Positions 43,566 through 53,529 of a DNA stretch of 64,000 nt are shown here, in pieces. The stretch covers positions 62,001 to 126,000 of the forward strand of contig NZ_SSCL01000003.1 of NCBI RefSeq assembly GCF_005876955.1, read 5' to 3'. The notes under the pieces are model-generated. The model did no database searches. It saw only the letters and a list, made by a program, of their open reading frames with translations, and was not told where the DNA came from. Position 1 is the first letter of the stretch. Each line of letters starts with the position of its first letter. This DNA is from Sinomonas gamaensis (lineage in GTDB: Bacteria > Actinomycetota > Actinomycetes > Actinomycetales > Micrococcaceae). Made by a program: the position numbers and the translations under genes.

Positions 43566-46500
43566 TCAGTCACCTGCTTTCCCCGAGAGCAGAGTGGGCA
43601 GATCTCGGGCAGGCGGCAGCCGCCGGCGAAGCTGTTTGCGGCGTCATGACGTGCAGCGAACACCTCTCCTGACATCGTCTCCGCGGCCCTCTCCACCAGT
43701 TCGACCGCCCACTGAGGTTCGTCGAGCGGAGGCTGCTGCTGAACCGACACGTTTTTGGCGGAGTCTCCGAGTTGGACCAGCTCCGCGCCACCGGGCCGGC
43801 TATCGGTCGCCTCGTCTCCGAAGGCTCCTGCGGCGACGGCAACCTGATAGGCGGCGAGCTGCGCGTGGCGCGGGACATCGGCCGACTTCGGCTTGCTCTT
43901 GCCGGTCTTCAGGTCGACGACGACGAGACGTCCGTCGTCGTCGACCTCAAGCCGGTCAACTTGCCCTCTGATCACCGTGCGCTGGGCGATCTCCGAGGAC
44001 CCCACGGCCGCGAGAGGGGCCTCGAAATCCGCTTCCACCGCAAGCAGCTCGCGGCCGCTCGTCCGCACGTACGCGGAGAGCTTGGTGAGCATGGCCCGCG
44101 CCCGTTCGTAGTCACGCTGCGCTTCCCAGGAGTCGTCCTGGCCGAGGCTCGGCCACCTCCGTTCGAGCTCGCCGAGATACTCCGCGGCGGTTCCATGCGG
44201 CAGCTCCTGGGCGATGGCGTGCACCAGCGTTCCCAGGCTGCGCGCGAAATCTGTGGCCGGTTCGCCGCCCGCCGCCGCTACGAACCAGTCCAGCGGATTC
44301 TTCGTGGCGGTCTCCACCTTGGACGGGGAAACGAAGACGGTCTGTCCGTCCGGAACCACGGGGCCCGGTCCCGTCATCGCCGCGAGGCCATACCAGTCTT
44401 CGGGGTGCGCGCCGGGAGCTCCTGCACGGGCCAAGCGGGCGAGAAGGTCGACGGCGTGCGAAGCGTCCCGTCCGCCCTCCTCCGCCGCTTGGCGCAGCTC
44501 GGCCACGAGCGGTCGCAGGCCGAGCGCGCGAGGCACATCCGTGAAGGGGCGCAGGGACTGGCCGTCGGGCAGAGGATCCACGAGATCGAGGAACGGCGAG
44601 GGCACCTCATCCTCGGAGCGAACACCCGTGCAGACCAGCCGTTCCGAAGCGCGCGAGATGGCGGCGGAGAACATCCTGAGCTCGTCGTAGCGGATGTCCC
44701 GCAGCCGGCTCCGCGGCGTCACGAGCATCGCGTCGACCGGCCCCAGCTCGAGGCAGTCCGTGAACATCGTGCTGCCGAGGAGTTCGCCACGCAGCCGGTT
44801 GTTGGGCCAGACCCCATCCTGAAGGCCAGCGACGAACAGGAGCTGCCACTCCCGCCCCGCCGCGCTTGCCGGCGTGAGGAGCTCCACGGCGTCGTCCGCC
44901 TGAGCGCGGGGCGCCAAGGTGTCCATGGGGATTTCCTGCTCGACGAGGTAGTCCAGGAACTGGGCCGGAGAGGCGCCGGGCAATCGGTCCACGTAGCGCT
45001 CGGCGGTGTGGAAGAGGGCCATGAGGGCGTCGAGGTCCCGATCTGCCCGCAGTCCGAGCTGGCCTCCCTCGACCGCGAGCCTGTACCACCGCTCGGACAG
45101 CCCGGCAGCCTCCCAGAGCGCCCAGAGGACGGTCTCAGCGGTTGCTCCTGGCTCCGCGGCGGCCCTCCGACCCTGCTCGAGCATCCGCCCGATCCGCCGA
45201 GCCGCTTGACCTTCGACGCCCAGCTCAGCCAAGACTCCGGGAGCCACGAGCGCTTCGACGAGGAGCGCGTCGCTGGCGCGCCCACCTCCGCTGGCGAGTT
45301 CGAGCTGCCGCAGCGCTTGGCGCAGCCGCCGGAGCTCGAGCGCCGATGCCCCGCCGATGCGGGACGAGAGCAGCTCGACGGCGGCCTCTGGCGTGAGTTC
45401 TCCGGGTTCGAGCGCGATGCGGTAAGCGGTCAGGAGCGGCCGCACGGCCGCCTCGTCGCGCACTGCGGTCTCGGCAACAGGCACCTTCACGGGGATCCCC
45501 TGAGCTGCCAGGAATCTCTGGACCTGCGCCAGTTTGGTCCCGGAGCGAAGCATGATCGCCATGTCGCCATAGCCCACGTCACGGAGGAGACGTGCGTCCT
45601 GAATGCGGTGCGCGAGGTACCGGAGTTCGTGCATGGGCGAGTGGAACACGTGCGCCTCGACAGAACTCGCCGGCTCGAACAGGGCGGCGTGGTCGAGCTG
45701 GCGCGCCGCTTGGCCCCCCGGCACCGCCGAGATGCGCGACGCCACTGACTGCCAGGCCGTCGCGATGTCCGGCGGCAGACGGTGCGAAGTGCTGAGGCTC
45801 CTCTCGGTGACGTGCCCGAGGAGATCCCGCAGCCGCGGGACGAGGTCGGGACGCGCGCCTCGGAACCCTTGCACGACGACGTCGGGCGCCGCTGCCGCGA
45901 TCACGTCCCGCCCTGCGCCGATCACGGCGAGGAGCTCGAGCACTGCGGGATTCGACTCCTGCACGTCATCCATGACGAGGACCGACAATCGGGAACGCTC
46001 GGCCTCGAGGAGTTCCGGATCATCGAGCAGGATCTGCCGCGCCGCGGTGATGATGCCCGCAGGATCGAAGGCCTCCGGCATGCGGAGTTCGAGGACGTCC
46101 CGGTATTCCCGGTACAGCTGGGCTGCAGCTTCCCATTCGCCTTTTCCTGTTCGGCGTCCCAGCACCGCAAGATCGCGGGCGGTCGCGCCGTATTCGGTCA
46201 CGCGGTCGAAGAGCTCGCGGACCTCATGCCGGAAGCCCCGGGTGGCGAGGGCGCCTGTCAGGCTCGCCGGCCACTCGGGGCCGCGGCCCATAGAGCGGTG
46301 GCCTTCGAGCAGTTCCTTCACGATGAGATCCTGCTCGGCGCCGGAGAGGAGGCGTGGAGCGCGAGGCAGCCACTCCAGACGGCCTTCGGCCCGCGCGCGC
46401 CGGATGAGGTCGAACGCATAGGACTGCCACGTCCGAGCGGGCGGAGCGCTCAGGCTGCGGTTCAACCGCGCCGTGAAGGCGTCCCGCAGCCGGGCGGACG

Positions 46501-46747
46501 CTGCGCGGGAGGGAGCGAGGATCAGGACATGGGAAGGGTCCACCCCATCCCGCTCCACCCGGGTGACCGCCGCCTCCACGAGGACCCGGCTCTTCCCGGT
46601 CCCCGGAGCACCCCAGACCAGCACGGGGCCGCACCCCTGGCGGAGCTCGAGGATCGCCTGCTGGTCGGGCGACGGCGCCCAGGGGCCAGCCGAGGAGCGC
46701 TCCCGCGGGGGCAGGAGGCGCATCCCCTGGACTGTCGAATCCGTCAT
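43562..46747 (-). CDS. adnA: Helicase-nuclease subunit AdnA
   Basis: This is the partner subunit of AdnB, 1061 aa. Walker A is WGAPGTGKSRV. The motif II region reads VLVMDDVQESNPAV, with Asp where Glu is usual, consistent with a weaker motor as described for AdnA. The C-terminal nuclease domain has GQVDRLEVDDDGRLVVVDLKTGK, and the cysteines near the C-terminus (GGCRLPEICPLC) with an earlier one could hold an Fe-S cluster. The ATG at 46747 overlaps the stop of the alkyltransferase-like gene as ATGA. Confidence 0.93.
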   Translation of the reverse strand: MTDSTVQGMRLLPPRERSSAGPWAPSPDQQAILELRQGCGPVLVWGAPGTGKSRVLVEAAVTRVERDGVDPSHVLILAPSRAASARLRDAFTARLNRSLSAPPARTWQSYAFDLIRRARAEGRLEWLPRAPRLLSGAEQDLIVKELLEGHRSMGRGPEWPASLTGALATRGFRHEVRELFDRVTEYGATARDLAVLGRRTGKGEWEAAAQLYREYRDVLELRMPEAFDPAGIITAARQILLDDPELLEAERSRLSVLVMDDVQESNPAVLELLAVIGAGRDVIAAAAPDVVVQGFRGARPDLVPRLRDLLGHVTERSLSTSHRLPPDIATAWQSVASRISAVPGGQAARQLDHAALFEPASSVEAHVFHSPMHELRYLAHRIQDARLLRDVGYGDMAIMLRSGTKLAQVQRFLAAQGIPVKVPVAETAVRDEAAVRPLLTAYRIALEPGELTPEAAVELLSSRIGGASALELRRLRQALRQLELASGGGRASDALLVEALVAPGVLAELGVEGQAARRIGRMLEQGRRAAAEPGATAETVLWALWEAAGLSERWYRLAVEGGQLGLRADRDLDALMALFHTAERYVDRLPGASPAQFLDYLVEQEIPMDTLAPRAQADDAVELLTPASAAGREWQLLFVAGLQDGVWPNNRLRGELLGSTMFTDCLELGPVDAMLVTPRSRLRDIRYDELRMFSAAISRASERLVCTGVRSEDEVPSPFLDLVDPLPDGQSLRPFTDVPRALGLRPLVAELRQAAEEGGRDASHAVDLLARLARAGAPGAHPEDWYGLAAMTGPGPVVPDGQTVFVSPSKVETATKNPLDWFVAAAGGEPATDFARSLGTLVHAIAQELPHGTAAEYLGELERRWPSLGQDDSWEAQRDYERARAMLTKLSAYVRTSGRELLAVEADFEAPLAAVGSSEIAQRTVIRGQVDRLEVDDDGRLVVVDLKTGKSKPKSADVPRHAQLAAYQVAVAAGAFGDEATDSRPGGAELVQLGDSAKNVSVQQQPPLDEPQWAVELVERAAETMSGEVFAARHDAANSFAGGCRLPEICPLCSRGKQVTE

Positions 46748-47154
46748 GGCCGTAGCTCACCATCCGGGTCCGACATTCTTCCGCGCGGACCGTGGACCCG
46801 TTCCCACAACGCGTCCGCGATGGAGTCCACCGCATCCAGCTCGGCATCGTCCGGTGCCCAACGGGCGCGCTGCATATCGACCCTCCAGGTCCCCGACCGC
46901 AGGTCGCCTCGCAGCGGAGTGCCTTCGTCGATGTACTTGGCCAGCGCGGCCGTCTCATGGCCTTCCGGCGCGCCGCCGGCCGCTTTGATCACGCGCCACC
47001 AGGGGACTCCGCCGCCGTGCCGGGAGAGGACGGTGCCGACTTGGCGAGGGCCACCCATGCCGAGCAGCTCGGCCACGTCTCCGTAGGCAAGCACGGTGCC
47101 CGGAGGGACGAGCTCGACGACGGCCAGCACCGCCTCCACAAACTCGTCCCGCAT
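46744..47154 (-). CDS. Alkyltransferase-like (ATL) protein, MGMT family without active-site Cys
   Basis: The 136 aa protein has the DNA-binding domain of O6-alkylguanine-DNA alkyltransferases (VELVPPGTVLAYGDVAELLG, then the arginine-finger helix). The alkyl-accepting motif PCHRV reads PWWRVIKAAGG here, so Cys is replaced by Trp. ATL proteins of this kind bind O6-alkylguanine lesions and hand them to nucleotide excision repair. A TAGGCT box 7 nt upstream of the ATG suggests leaderless translation. It is the first gene of an operon with adnA and adnB (ATGA overlap). Rv3204 in M. tuberculosis has a similar position. Confidence 0.88.
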   Translation of the reverse strand: MRDEFVEAVLAVVELVPPGTVLAYGDVAELLGMGGPRQVGTVLSRHGGGVPWWRVIKAAGGAPEGHETAALAKYIDEGTPLRGDLRSGTWRVDMQRARWAPDDAELDAVDSIADALWERVHGPRGRMSDPDGELRP

Positions 47155-47161
47155 GGTTCCC

Positions 47162-47167
47162 AGCCTA
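47162..47167 (-). promoter_or_regulatory. -10 box of a leaderless promoter for the ATL-adnA-adnB operon
   Basis: On the minus strand TAGGCT is followed by 7 nt and the ATG at 47154. Confidence 0.6.
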
Positions 47168-47209
47168 GGGGCTCGGCGAGCCTCTCCCGGGAATGTCGGT
47201 GCCCGTCGA

Positions 47210-47215
47210 TACCGT
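47210..47215 (+). promoter_or_regulatory. -10 box of a leaderless promoter for the exonuclease gene
   Basis: TACCGT is followed by 7 nt and the ATG at 47223, with no Shine-Dalgarno sequence. This supports the internal ATG over the in-frame ATG at 47193. Confidence 0.65.
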
Positions 47216-47222
47216 GTGGGTC

Positions 47223-47930
47223 ATGACGTGGAAGACGAAGTCCAGGGCGGCGTTCGACCTCGAAACGACCGGGCGCAACGCCCGCGCCGCGAGGATCGTC
47301 ACGGCCAGCATCGTGGTGCTGGGCGCCGAGGGATCGGTGGAGGCCCACCACGAATGGCTCGCCGACCCCGGCGTCGAAATTCCAGCAGAGGCCGCCCAGG
47401 TCCACGGAGTGACCACGGAGCGCGCACGCTCGGAGGGCCGGCCCGCCCGGGACGTCGTCGCAGAGGTGTCGAAAGTGCTTCAGGAGCTCTTCGATCAGGA
47501 TGTTCCTGTCGTCGCGTTCAATGCCTCGTACGACTTCACGGTCATGGCCGCCGAATGCGCCCGCCACGGCCTGCCCCAGCTCACGCGCTTCCCAGTGCTC
47601 GACCCCTACGTCATCAACAAGCAGGTCGAGCGCTATCGGAAAGGCAAGAGGACCCTCGGAGCCCTGTGCGACGACTACGGGATCGTCCTCGACGAGGCTC
47701 ACACTTCCGCAGCCGATGCTCTCGCCGCCGCCCAGCTGCTCGAGGCAATGGTGGTCAAGTTCCCCGAGCTGGACAGGCCCGCCGAAGCGCTCCATCGCAG
47801 TCAGGTCGGCTGGTCACTCGAGCAGGCGGCGGACTTCCAGACCTACCTCAGGCGCACCAAGCCAGCCGCAGTGGTCGAAGGCGAATGGCCGGTGCTCGCC
47901 CCTGTGGACGCGAGCCGCGGCGGCTTCTAG
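47223..47930 (+). CDS. 3'-5' exonuclease of the DnaQ (DNA polymerase III epsilon) family
   Basis: This is a 235 aa DEDDh exonuclease. Exo I is FDLETTGRNA, Exo II is VVAFNASYDFTVM, and Exo III is AHTSAADALAAAQLL with the catalytic His and Asp. The C-terminal 60 residues after the exonuclease domain include RSQVGWSLEQAADFQTYLRR, a conserved add-on in Actinobacteria. It is not fused to a polymerase and there is no other replication gene here, so it may act in repair or as an accessory proofreader. It starts 7 nt after a TACCGT box. It is divergent from the ATL-adnAB operon over 68 nt. Confidence 0.87.
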   Translation: MTWKTKSRAAFDLETTGRNARAARIVTASIVVLGAEGSVEAHHEWLADPGVEIPAEAAQVHGVTTERARSEGRPARDVVAEVSKVLQELFDQDVPVVAFNASYDFTVMAAECARHGLPQLTRFPVLDPYVINKQVERYRKGKRTLGALCDDYGIVLDEAHTSAADALAAAQLLEAMVVKFPELDRPAEALHRSQVGWSLEQAADFQTYLRRTKPAAVVEGEWPVLAPVDASRGGF

Positions 47931-48240
47931 CGCCGCGATTCTCAGCCGCCATCGGGCACATGTCCGGCATTTGAGACACAACTCACAGTCTTATTTCGGC
48001 GCACTCGGCGGCCTGACGCCTCGCATTCATTCACGCTGAACGGCGCTGAGCTTTTTCCAACGAGGCAAGGAGACCAGAGACCGAATTTTCTTCGGGAGGA
48101 TCAGGAGTGTTGCGGAATATGTTCTGAAAAAGAATGTTTCACGGGCCCCGCACATAATGGTATGCAGCCCAGTCGCGCGAGCCGCGCACCCCGCGCACTC
48201 TTCGCGCGCCCTGCATTCACCACACGAAAGCGAAGGCTCC
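47931..48240. promoter_or_regulatory. Leader and promoter region of the amino-acid transporter operon
   Basis: This 310-nt stretch contains no gene I can support. It is more AT-rich than its surroundings, especially 48090-48165. A likely -10 is TATGCA or TAATGG around 48154-48166. The following leader has GC-rich repeats: CGCGCGA (48174-48180) can pair with TCGCGCG (48202-48208). It ends in GAAGG before the start at 48241. No riboswitch class is recognised. Confidence 0.45.
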
Positions 48241-49197
48241 ATGAAGCTCAAGTCCCCCAAGTGGCTTGTGACCGCCCCGGTCGCCGCCGTCGTCGCCCTC
48301 ACGCTCGCTGCGTGCGGCGCGGGCGGTTCGACGTCGTCCGGTAGCCCCACCGACGCCCTCAAGGGCGCGGACCAGCAGTCCACCGACAAGTACACGACCG
48401 CTTCGGTGACGCCTCTGGACAAGATCGACAAGTCGAAGCTCAACCTGATCACCCCGGGCACGATCAAGGTCGGAACTCTCTCGGACGCTCCGCCCAACAT
48501 CTACCTCGACAACGCCACTGGTCAGTTCACGGGCTACGACAACGAACTGCTCAAGGCGATGGCGGCGAAGCTCGGCCTCAAGGTCGAGTTCGTCTCGACG
48601 AAGTTCCAGAGCCTTCTCGCGCAGGTCAAGACCAAGCAGTTCGACATGGGCTCCTCCTCGATCTCCACCACGGACGCGCGCCGCGACACGGTGGCCTTCA
48701 CGAACGGCTATGACTACGGCTACATGGCGATCGTGACGAAGGAGAACGCAAAGGTGAAGACCTTCGACGATCTCAAGCAGGGCGTCCGCATCGGCGTCGT
48801 GCAGGGTACGGTCCAGGACGACTTCGTGACGAACACCCTCAAGCTCGAGCCCGTTCGCTTCCCGGACTACAACACCGTGTACGCGAACGTGAAGAGCGGC
48901 CAGATCGACACCTGGGTTGCCCCTTCGCAGCAGGCCGAGGGCCAGGTCAAGCCGGGTGACGGGACCACGATCGCCCAGAAGAAGGTCAACACTCAGAACT
49001 TCACGGCCTATGCCGTGGCCAAGGACAATCCGGCCCTGACGGAGGCCCTCAACTCGGCGCTTGACGCAGTGATCGCCGACGGCACCTGGTCCAAGCTCAC
49101 GGCCCAGTGGTACCCCGACCGCCCGACCCTCAAGGAACAGACCCCCGAGGGCTGGAAGCCCGGCAGCAAGGCCGCTCAGGTCACTGCAGCCAAGTAG
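48241..49197 (+). CDS. Polar amino-acid ABC transporter substrate-binding lipoprotein
   Basis: This is a family 3 solute-binding protein for polar or basic amino acids, 318 aa. The signal peptide (MKLKSPKWLVTAPVAAVVAL) ends at lipobox LAAC, so the protein is lipid-anchored outside the membrane. A Ser/Thr linker follows. The binding domain shows the family pattern: GTIKVGTLSDAPPNIYLD, TGYDNELLKAMAAKLGL, DMGSSSISTTDARRDTVAF and GVRIGVVQGTVQDD. GAAGG is 5 nt before the ATG. It is the first gene of a three-gene transporter operon. Confidence 0.94.
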   Translation: MKLKSPKWLVTAPVAAVVALTLAACGAGGSTSSGSPTDALKGADQQSTDKYTTASVTPLDKIDKSKLNLITPGTIKVGTLSDAPPNIYLDNATGQFTGYDNELLKAMAAKLGLKVEFVSTKFQSLLAQVKTKQFDMGSSSISTTDARRDTVAFTNGYDYGYMAIVTKENAKVKTFDDLKQGVRIGVVQGTVQDDFVTNTLKLEPVRFPDYNTVYANVKSGQIDTWVAPSQQAEGQVKPGDGTTIAQKKVNTQNFTAYAVAKDNPALTEALNSALDAVIADGTWSKLTAQWYPDRPTLKEQTPEGWKPGSKAAQVTAAK

Positions 49198-49215
49198 TCA
49201 ACAGATAGGCGCCAC

Positions 49216-49992
49216 ATGGATTACCTGAACAATCTCGGCGAGACCTTCTTCGACTGGAGGGTCATCGGCGAGGTCCTGCCGGCCATGTTCACGGTCGGGC
49301 TGCCGAACACCATCGTGTTGGCTCTCTCGTCCGGGATCATCGGCACGGTGCTCGGAATGATCCTTGCCCTGATGGGCATCTCCCGGAATCCTGTGGCACG
49401 GTGGATCGCCCGGGTGTACACGGATGTCTTCCGTGGACTCCCGGCGATCCTCACCATCCTCGCGGTCGGCCTCGGCTTCGGACCTGCCTTCCGCGAGCTC
49501 ACGGGGGTGACGAGCCCGTACCCCATGGGCGTTGCGGCACTCTCGCTCATCTCGTCTGCCTACATCGGCGAGATCTTCCGCTCCGGCATCCAGAGCGTCG
49601 AGAAGGGCCAACTCGAGGCGGCGCGCGCGCTCGGCTTCGGCTACGGCCCGTCCATGCGACTCGTCGTCGTCCCCCAAGGGGTGCGCCGTGTGCTGCCAGC
49701 GCTCGTGAACCAGTTCATCGCGCTGATCAAGGACTCGTCCCTCGTCTTCACCCTCGGACTCTTGGCCTCTGAGCGCGAGCTATTCCAGATCGGTCAGGAC
49801 AAGGCCGCCCAGAGCGGCAACTTGTCGGGGCTCGTGGCAGCGGCGATCTTCTACCTCGCGATGACTGTCCCGCTCACGCACCTCGTCAACTGGATCGATG
49901 CCCGGCTGCGCACGGGCCGGGCGCAGAGCCGCGCGGAGAAGCAGGAACCGGACGAGGTCGCGGCCGTCGTCGGGAAGGGAGCCCACGAATGA
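49216..49992 (+). CDS. Amino-acid ABC transporter permease (HisM/GlnP type)
   Basis: This is an inner-membrane permease of the polar amino-acid family, 258 aa. Helices include [21 protein letters not shown] and [15 protein letters not shown]. The family motif [13 protein letters not shown] and the EAA loop [26 protein letters not shown] are complete. The last 30 residues are charged and cytoplasmic. It follows the binding-protein gene by 18 nt and overlaps the ATPase gene as ATGA. A single permease gene suggests a homodimeric channel. Confidence 0.94.
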   Translation: MDYLNNLGETFFDWRVIGEVLPAMFTVGLPNTIVLALSSGIIGTVLGMILALMGISRNPVARWIARVYTDVFRGLPAILTILAVGLGFGPAFRELTGVTSPYPMGVAALSLISSAYIGEIFRSGIQSVEKGQLEAARALGFGYGPSMRLVVVPQGVRRVLPALVNQFIALIKDSSLVFTLGLLASERELFQIGQDKAAQSGNLSGLVAAAIFYLAMTVPLTHLVNWIDARLRTGRAQSRAEKQEPDEVAAVVGKGAHE

Positions 49993-50726
49993 GCCAGTTC
50001 TCGTCTGGATCGCTCGAGGCAAAGGCCATCCACCTCGCCTTCGGCAGCAACAAAGTGCTCCGCGGGATCGACCTCAACGTGCCAGCCGGCACCACGGCCT
50101 CGGTCATCGGCCCGTCCGGCTCGGGAAAGTCGACCCTCCTGCGCGTCATGAACCGGCTCATCGAGCCGGACCAGGGCGACATCCTGCTCGACGGAAAGTC
50201 AGTGCTGAAGGACAACCCTGACGAGCTGCGCCGCAGGATCGGCATGGTATTCCAGCAGTTCAACCTCTTCCCGCACATGACGGTGGGCGACAACGTGGCG
50301 TTCGCGCTCCGCAAGCTGCGCAAGCTGCCCAAGGACCAGGCCCGCGACGAGGCACTCGAGCAGCTCGACCTCGTGGGGCTCAAGCACAAGGCCGATGTGC
50401 GTCCGGCGACGCTCTCGGGCGGCCAGCAGCAGCGCGTTGCGATCGCCCGAGCGCTCGCGATGAAGCCCGAGGTCATGTTCTTCGACGAGGCGACCTCAGC
50501 TCTCGACCCCGAGCTCGTCAAGGGGGTGCTCGCGCTCATGGCCGACCTTGCAAAGGGCGGAATGACCATGGTCGTGGTGACCCACGAGATGGGCTTCTCC
50601 CGGAACGTCTCCGACACTGTCACGTTCATGGACGGCGGCGTCGTGGTTGAGAGCGGCGCGCCGGGACAGATCTTCGACGATCCGCGGACGGATCGCCTCC
50701 AGCGCTTCCTCAGCGACGTGCTCTGA
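49989..50726 (+). CDS. Amino-acid ABC transporter ATP-binding protein (GlnQ type)
   Basis: This is the cytoplasmic ATPase of the amino-acid importer, 245 aa. Walker A is GPSGSGKST, the Q-loop is [12 protein letters not shown], the signature is [16 protein letters not shown], and Walker B is [15 protein letters not shown] with the H-loop in [11 protein letters not shown]. The ATG overlaps the permease stop. Last gene of the operon, followed by an intrinsic terminator. Confidence 0.95.
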   Translation: MSQFSSGSLEAKAIHLAFGSNKVLRGIDLNVPAGTTASVIGPSGSGKSTLLRVMNRLIEPDQGDILLDGKSVLKDNPDELRRRIGMVFQQFNLFPHMTVGDNVAFALRKLRKLPKDQARDEALEQLDLVGLKHKADVRPATLSGGQQQRVAIARALAMKPEVMFFDEATSALDPELVKGVLALMADLAKGGMTMVVVTHEMGFSRNVSDTVTFMDGGVVVESGAPGQIFDDPRTDRLQRFLSDVL

Positions 50727-50757
50727 GGCGCCCCAAAGATCCGAGGCGTCCCACAGG

Positions 50758-50801
50758 AAAGGGCGACGGCGGCACTCACCGGGGTGCCGCCGTCGCCCTT
50801 T
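50758..50801 (+). terminator. Intrinsic terminator of the amino-acid transporter operon
   Basis: An 18-bp stem (arms 50758-50775 and 50784-50801, AAAGGGCGACGGCGGCAC on the left) with an 8-nt loop is followed by TTTTCC. The convergent Lrp gene ends about 20 nt further, so it may serve both directions. Confidence 0.88.
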
Positions 50802-50823
50802 TCCGTCCAGCCCTCCAGGCGCC

Positions 50824-51279
50824 TCAGAGCGGCAGCCCGCCGACTCCTTTCAGATCTCGCATCACGATGGTCGAGGTGAGCTTGGCCAAGCCAGGGAGCG
50901 CCGCGAGCCGCTCGTCATAGAGCCGCTGGTAGCCGGGCAGGTCCTCGGCAACGCACTTGAGCAGATAGTCAGGGTCGCCGAACAGGCGGTACGCCTCGAC
51001 GACCTGCGGCTCCTCGACGACCGCCGCCTCAAAGGCCTTGATCGCCTCTCTGGACGTCTCGCGCAGGGTCGCGAACACCATGGTCCCGAAGCCCAAGCCG
51101 ACTTTGGCGGGATCGACCTCGGCGCGATACCCGCGGATGACCCCGTCGGCCTCGAGATCCTTGAGCCTGCGATGGCACGGAGCGAGGGTCAGGCCCACCT
51201 CCGCGGCGAGCGCCGTCGCGGTGATCCTTCCGTCCATCTGGAGGACGCGCAAGATACTTCGGTCGAGTTGGTCGATCAC
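50824..51279 (-). CDS. Lrp/AsnC family transcriptional regulator
   Basis: This is a 151 aa feast/famine regulator. The N-terminal helix-turn-helix (DQLDRSILRVLQMDGRITAT, then LAAEVGLTLAPCHRRLKDLE) is followed by a RAM ligand-binding domain with VVEAYRLFGDPDYLLKCVAEDL. A TAGATT box 6 nt before the GTG suggests leaderless translation. It is divergent from a LysE-type exporter gene, the usual pairing in which an amino-acid-sensing Lrp protein activates the exporter. That exporter is frameshifted here. Confidence 0.9.
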   Translation of the reverse strand: MIDQLDRSILRVLQMDGRITATALAAEVGLTLAPCHRRLKDLEADGVIRGYRAEVDPAKVGLGFGTMVFATLRETSREAIKAFEAAVVEEPQVVEAYRLFGDPDYLLKCVAEDLPGYQRLYDERLAALPGLAKLTSTIVMRDLKGVGGLPL

Positions 51280-51285
51280 GGAGAG

Positions 51286-51291
51286 AATCTA
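51286..51291 (-). promoter_or_regulatory. -10 box of a leaderless promoter for the Lrp gene
   Basis: On the minus strand TAGATT is followed by 6 nt and the GTG at 51279. Confidence 0.6.
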
Positions 51292-51347
51292 TCCCAGATA
51301 CTCGATGCCGGGCGAGAAGAGGTGAGCACTTTTCGCGTCAATTTTCC

Positions 51348-51353
51348 TACTCT
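51348..51353 (+). promoter_or_regulatory. -10 box of a leaderless promoter for the LysE-type gene
   Basis: TACTCT is followed by 6 nt and the ATG at 51360. Its survival suggests the frameshift is recent or a sequencing error. Confidence 0.6.
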
Positions 51354-51359
51354 TGCCGC

Positions 51360-52006
51360 ATGGACTTCACGCCCCTCCTGGGATTCGCCGCCGTCTCCCT
51401 CACGCTCGCCCTCACCCCCGGCGCGGATTGGGCCTACACGATCTCGGCCGGGCTTCGGGAGCGCTCCGCTGCGCCCTCGATCGCGGGGCTGTGCACGGGA
51501 TACGTGGCCCACACGGCGCTCGTCGCCGCGGGCCTCGGAGTCCTCCTCGCCGCCCGTGCGGATATCGTGGCCTGGCTCTCAGTCGCCGGGGCGCTGTACC
51601 TCCTGTGGCTGGGGGTCACGACGGCGCGCAGCTGGCGCGGAGCGGGCTACCGCGCGGCGGACGCGCCGACCGGCGGGGCGGCCGGCGGAGCGTTCGCCGA
51701 CTTCCTGCGGGGCGCGGGAACGAGCGGCATCAACCCGAAGGGCCTGCTGCTCTTCCTGGCGTCATGCCGCAGTTCGTGCGTGCGGGCTCGTCGGTCCCGG
51801 TTCCCGTCCAGACCGTGGCGATGGGCCTCACCCACGTGGCGATCACCGTCATCGTCTATGGCCTCGTGGCCGTCGGGGCACGCCGCCTGCTCCGCTCGGC
51901 ACCACGCCGAGCCCAGATCGTGACGCTCGCAAGCGGCGTGGTCATGCTGGGCATCGGCGTGGCCCTGCTCGCCGAGCAGGTGCCGGCGATCGTCAAGGCG
52001 GTGTAG
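51360..52006 (+). pseudogene. LysE/RhtB-type amino-acid exporter, one-base frameshift
   Basis: The first part reads as a good LysE-family exporter: PLLGFAAVSLTLALTPGADW, then YVAHTALVAAGLGVLLAARA, ALYLLWLGVTTAR and SGINPKGLLLFLA. At about 51758-51762 the family sequence moves to another frame and continues as MPQFVRAGSSVPVPVQT, AITVIVYGLVAVGARRLL and TLASGVVMLGIGVALLAEQVP, ending at the stop at 52004-52006. Loss of one G in CTGGCG(G)TCATG explains this. Read without correction, frame 1 gives 187 aa with a nonsense basic tail. The restored protein would be about 215 aa with six helices. It is either a true pseudogene or a base-call error. Confidence 0.85.
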
Positions 52007-52014
52007 GAGGCGCC

Positions 52015-53382
<1,368 letters not shown>

Positions 53383-53462
53383 GGGTCCATTCTCTCCTAT
53401 GGTTCCCGCGCCTCCCGCGGCACCGTCCATGCGTTCCTGTCCGCTTGAGACTTCCCAACCAG

Positions 53463-53507
53463 TTCGGCCCGCGGCGCGTTGCTGGGCGACACGATCCGCG
53501 GGCCGAA
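53463..53507 (-). terminator. Hairpin between the luciferase-like gene and hemL
   Basis: TTCGGCCCGCGG pairs with CCGCGGGCCGAA (12 bp) around a 21-nt loop. There is no T run; it may be a weak terminator or attenuator that sets hemL expression apart from the upstream genes. Confidence 0.5.
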
Positions 53508-53529
53508 GAAGCGGACTGGAGCGCAGTGG

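Noticed and set aside
43772-45748. Open frame of 658 codons on the plus strand opposite adnA
   Set aside because: Antisense shadow with Arg/Glu/His-rich composition; adnA motifs on the minus strand are unambiguous.
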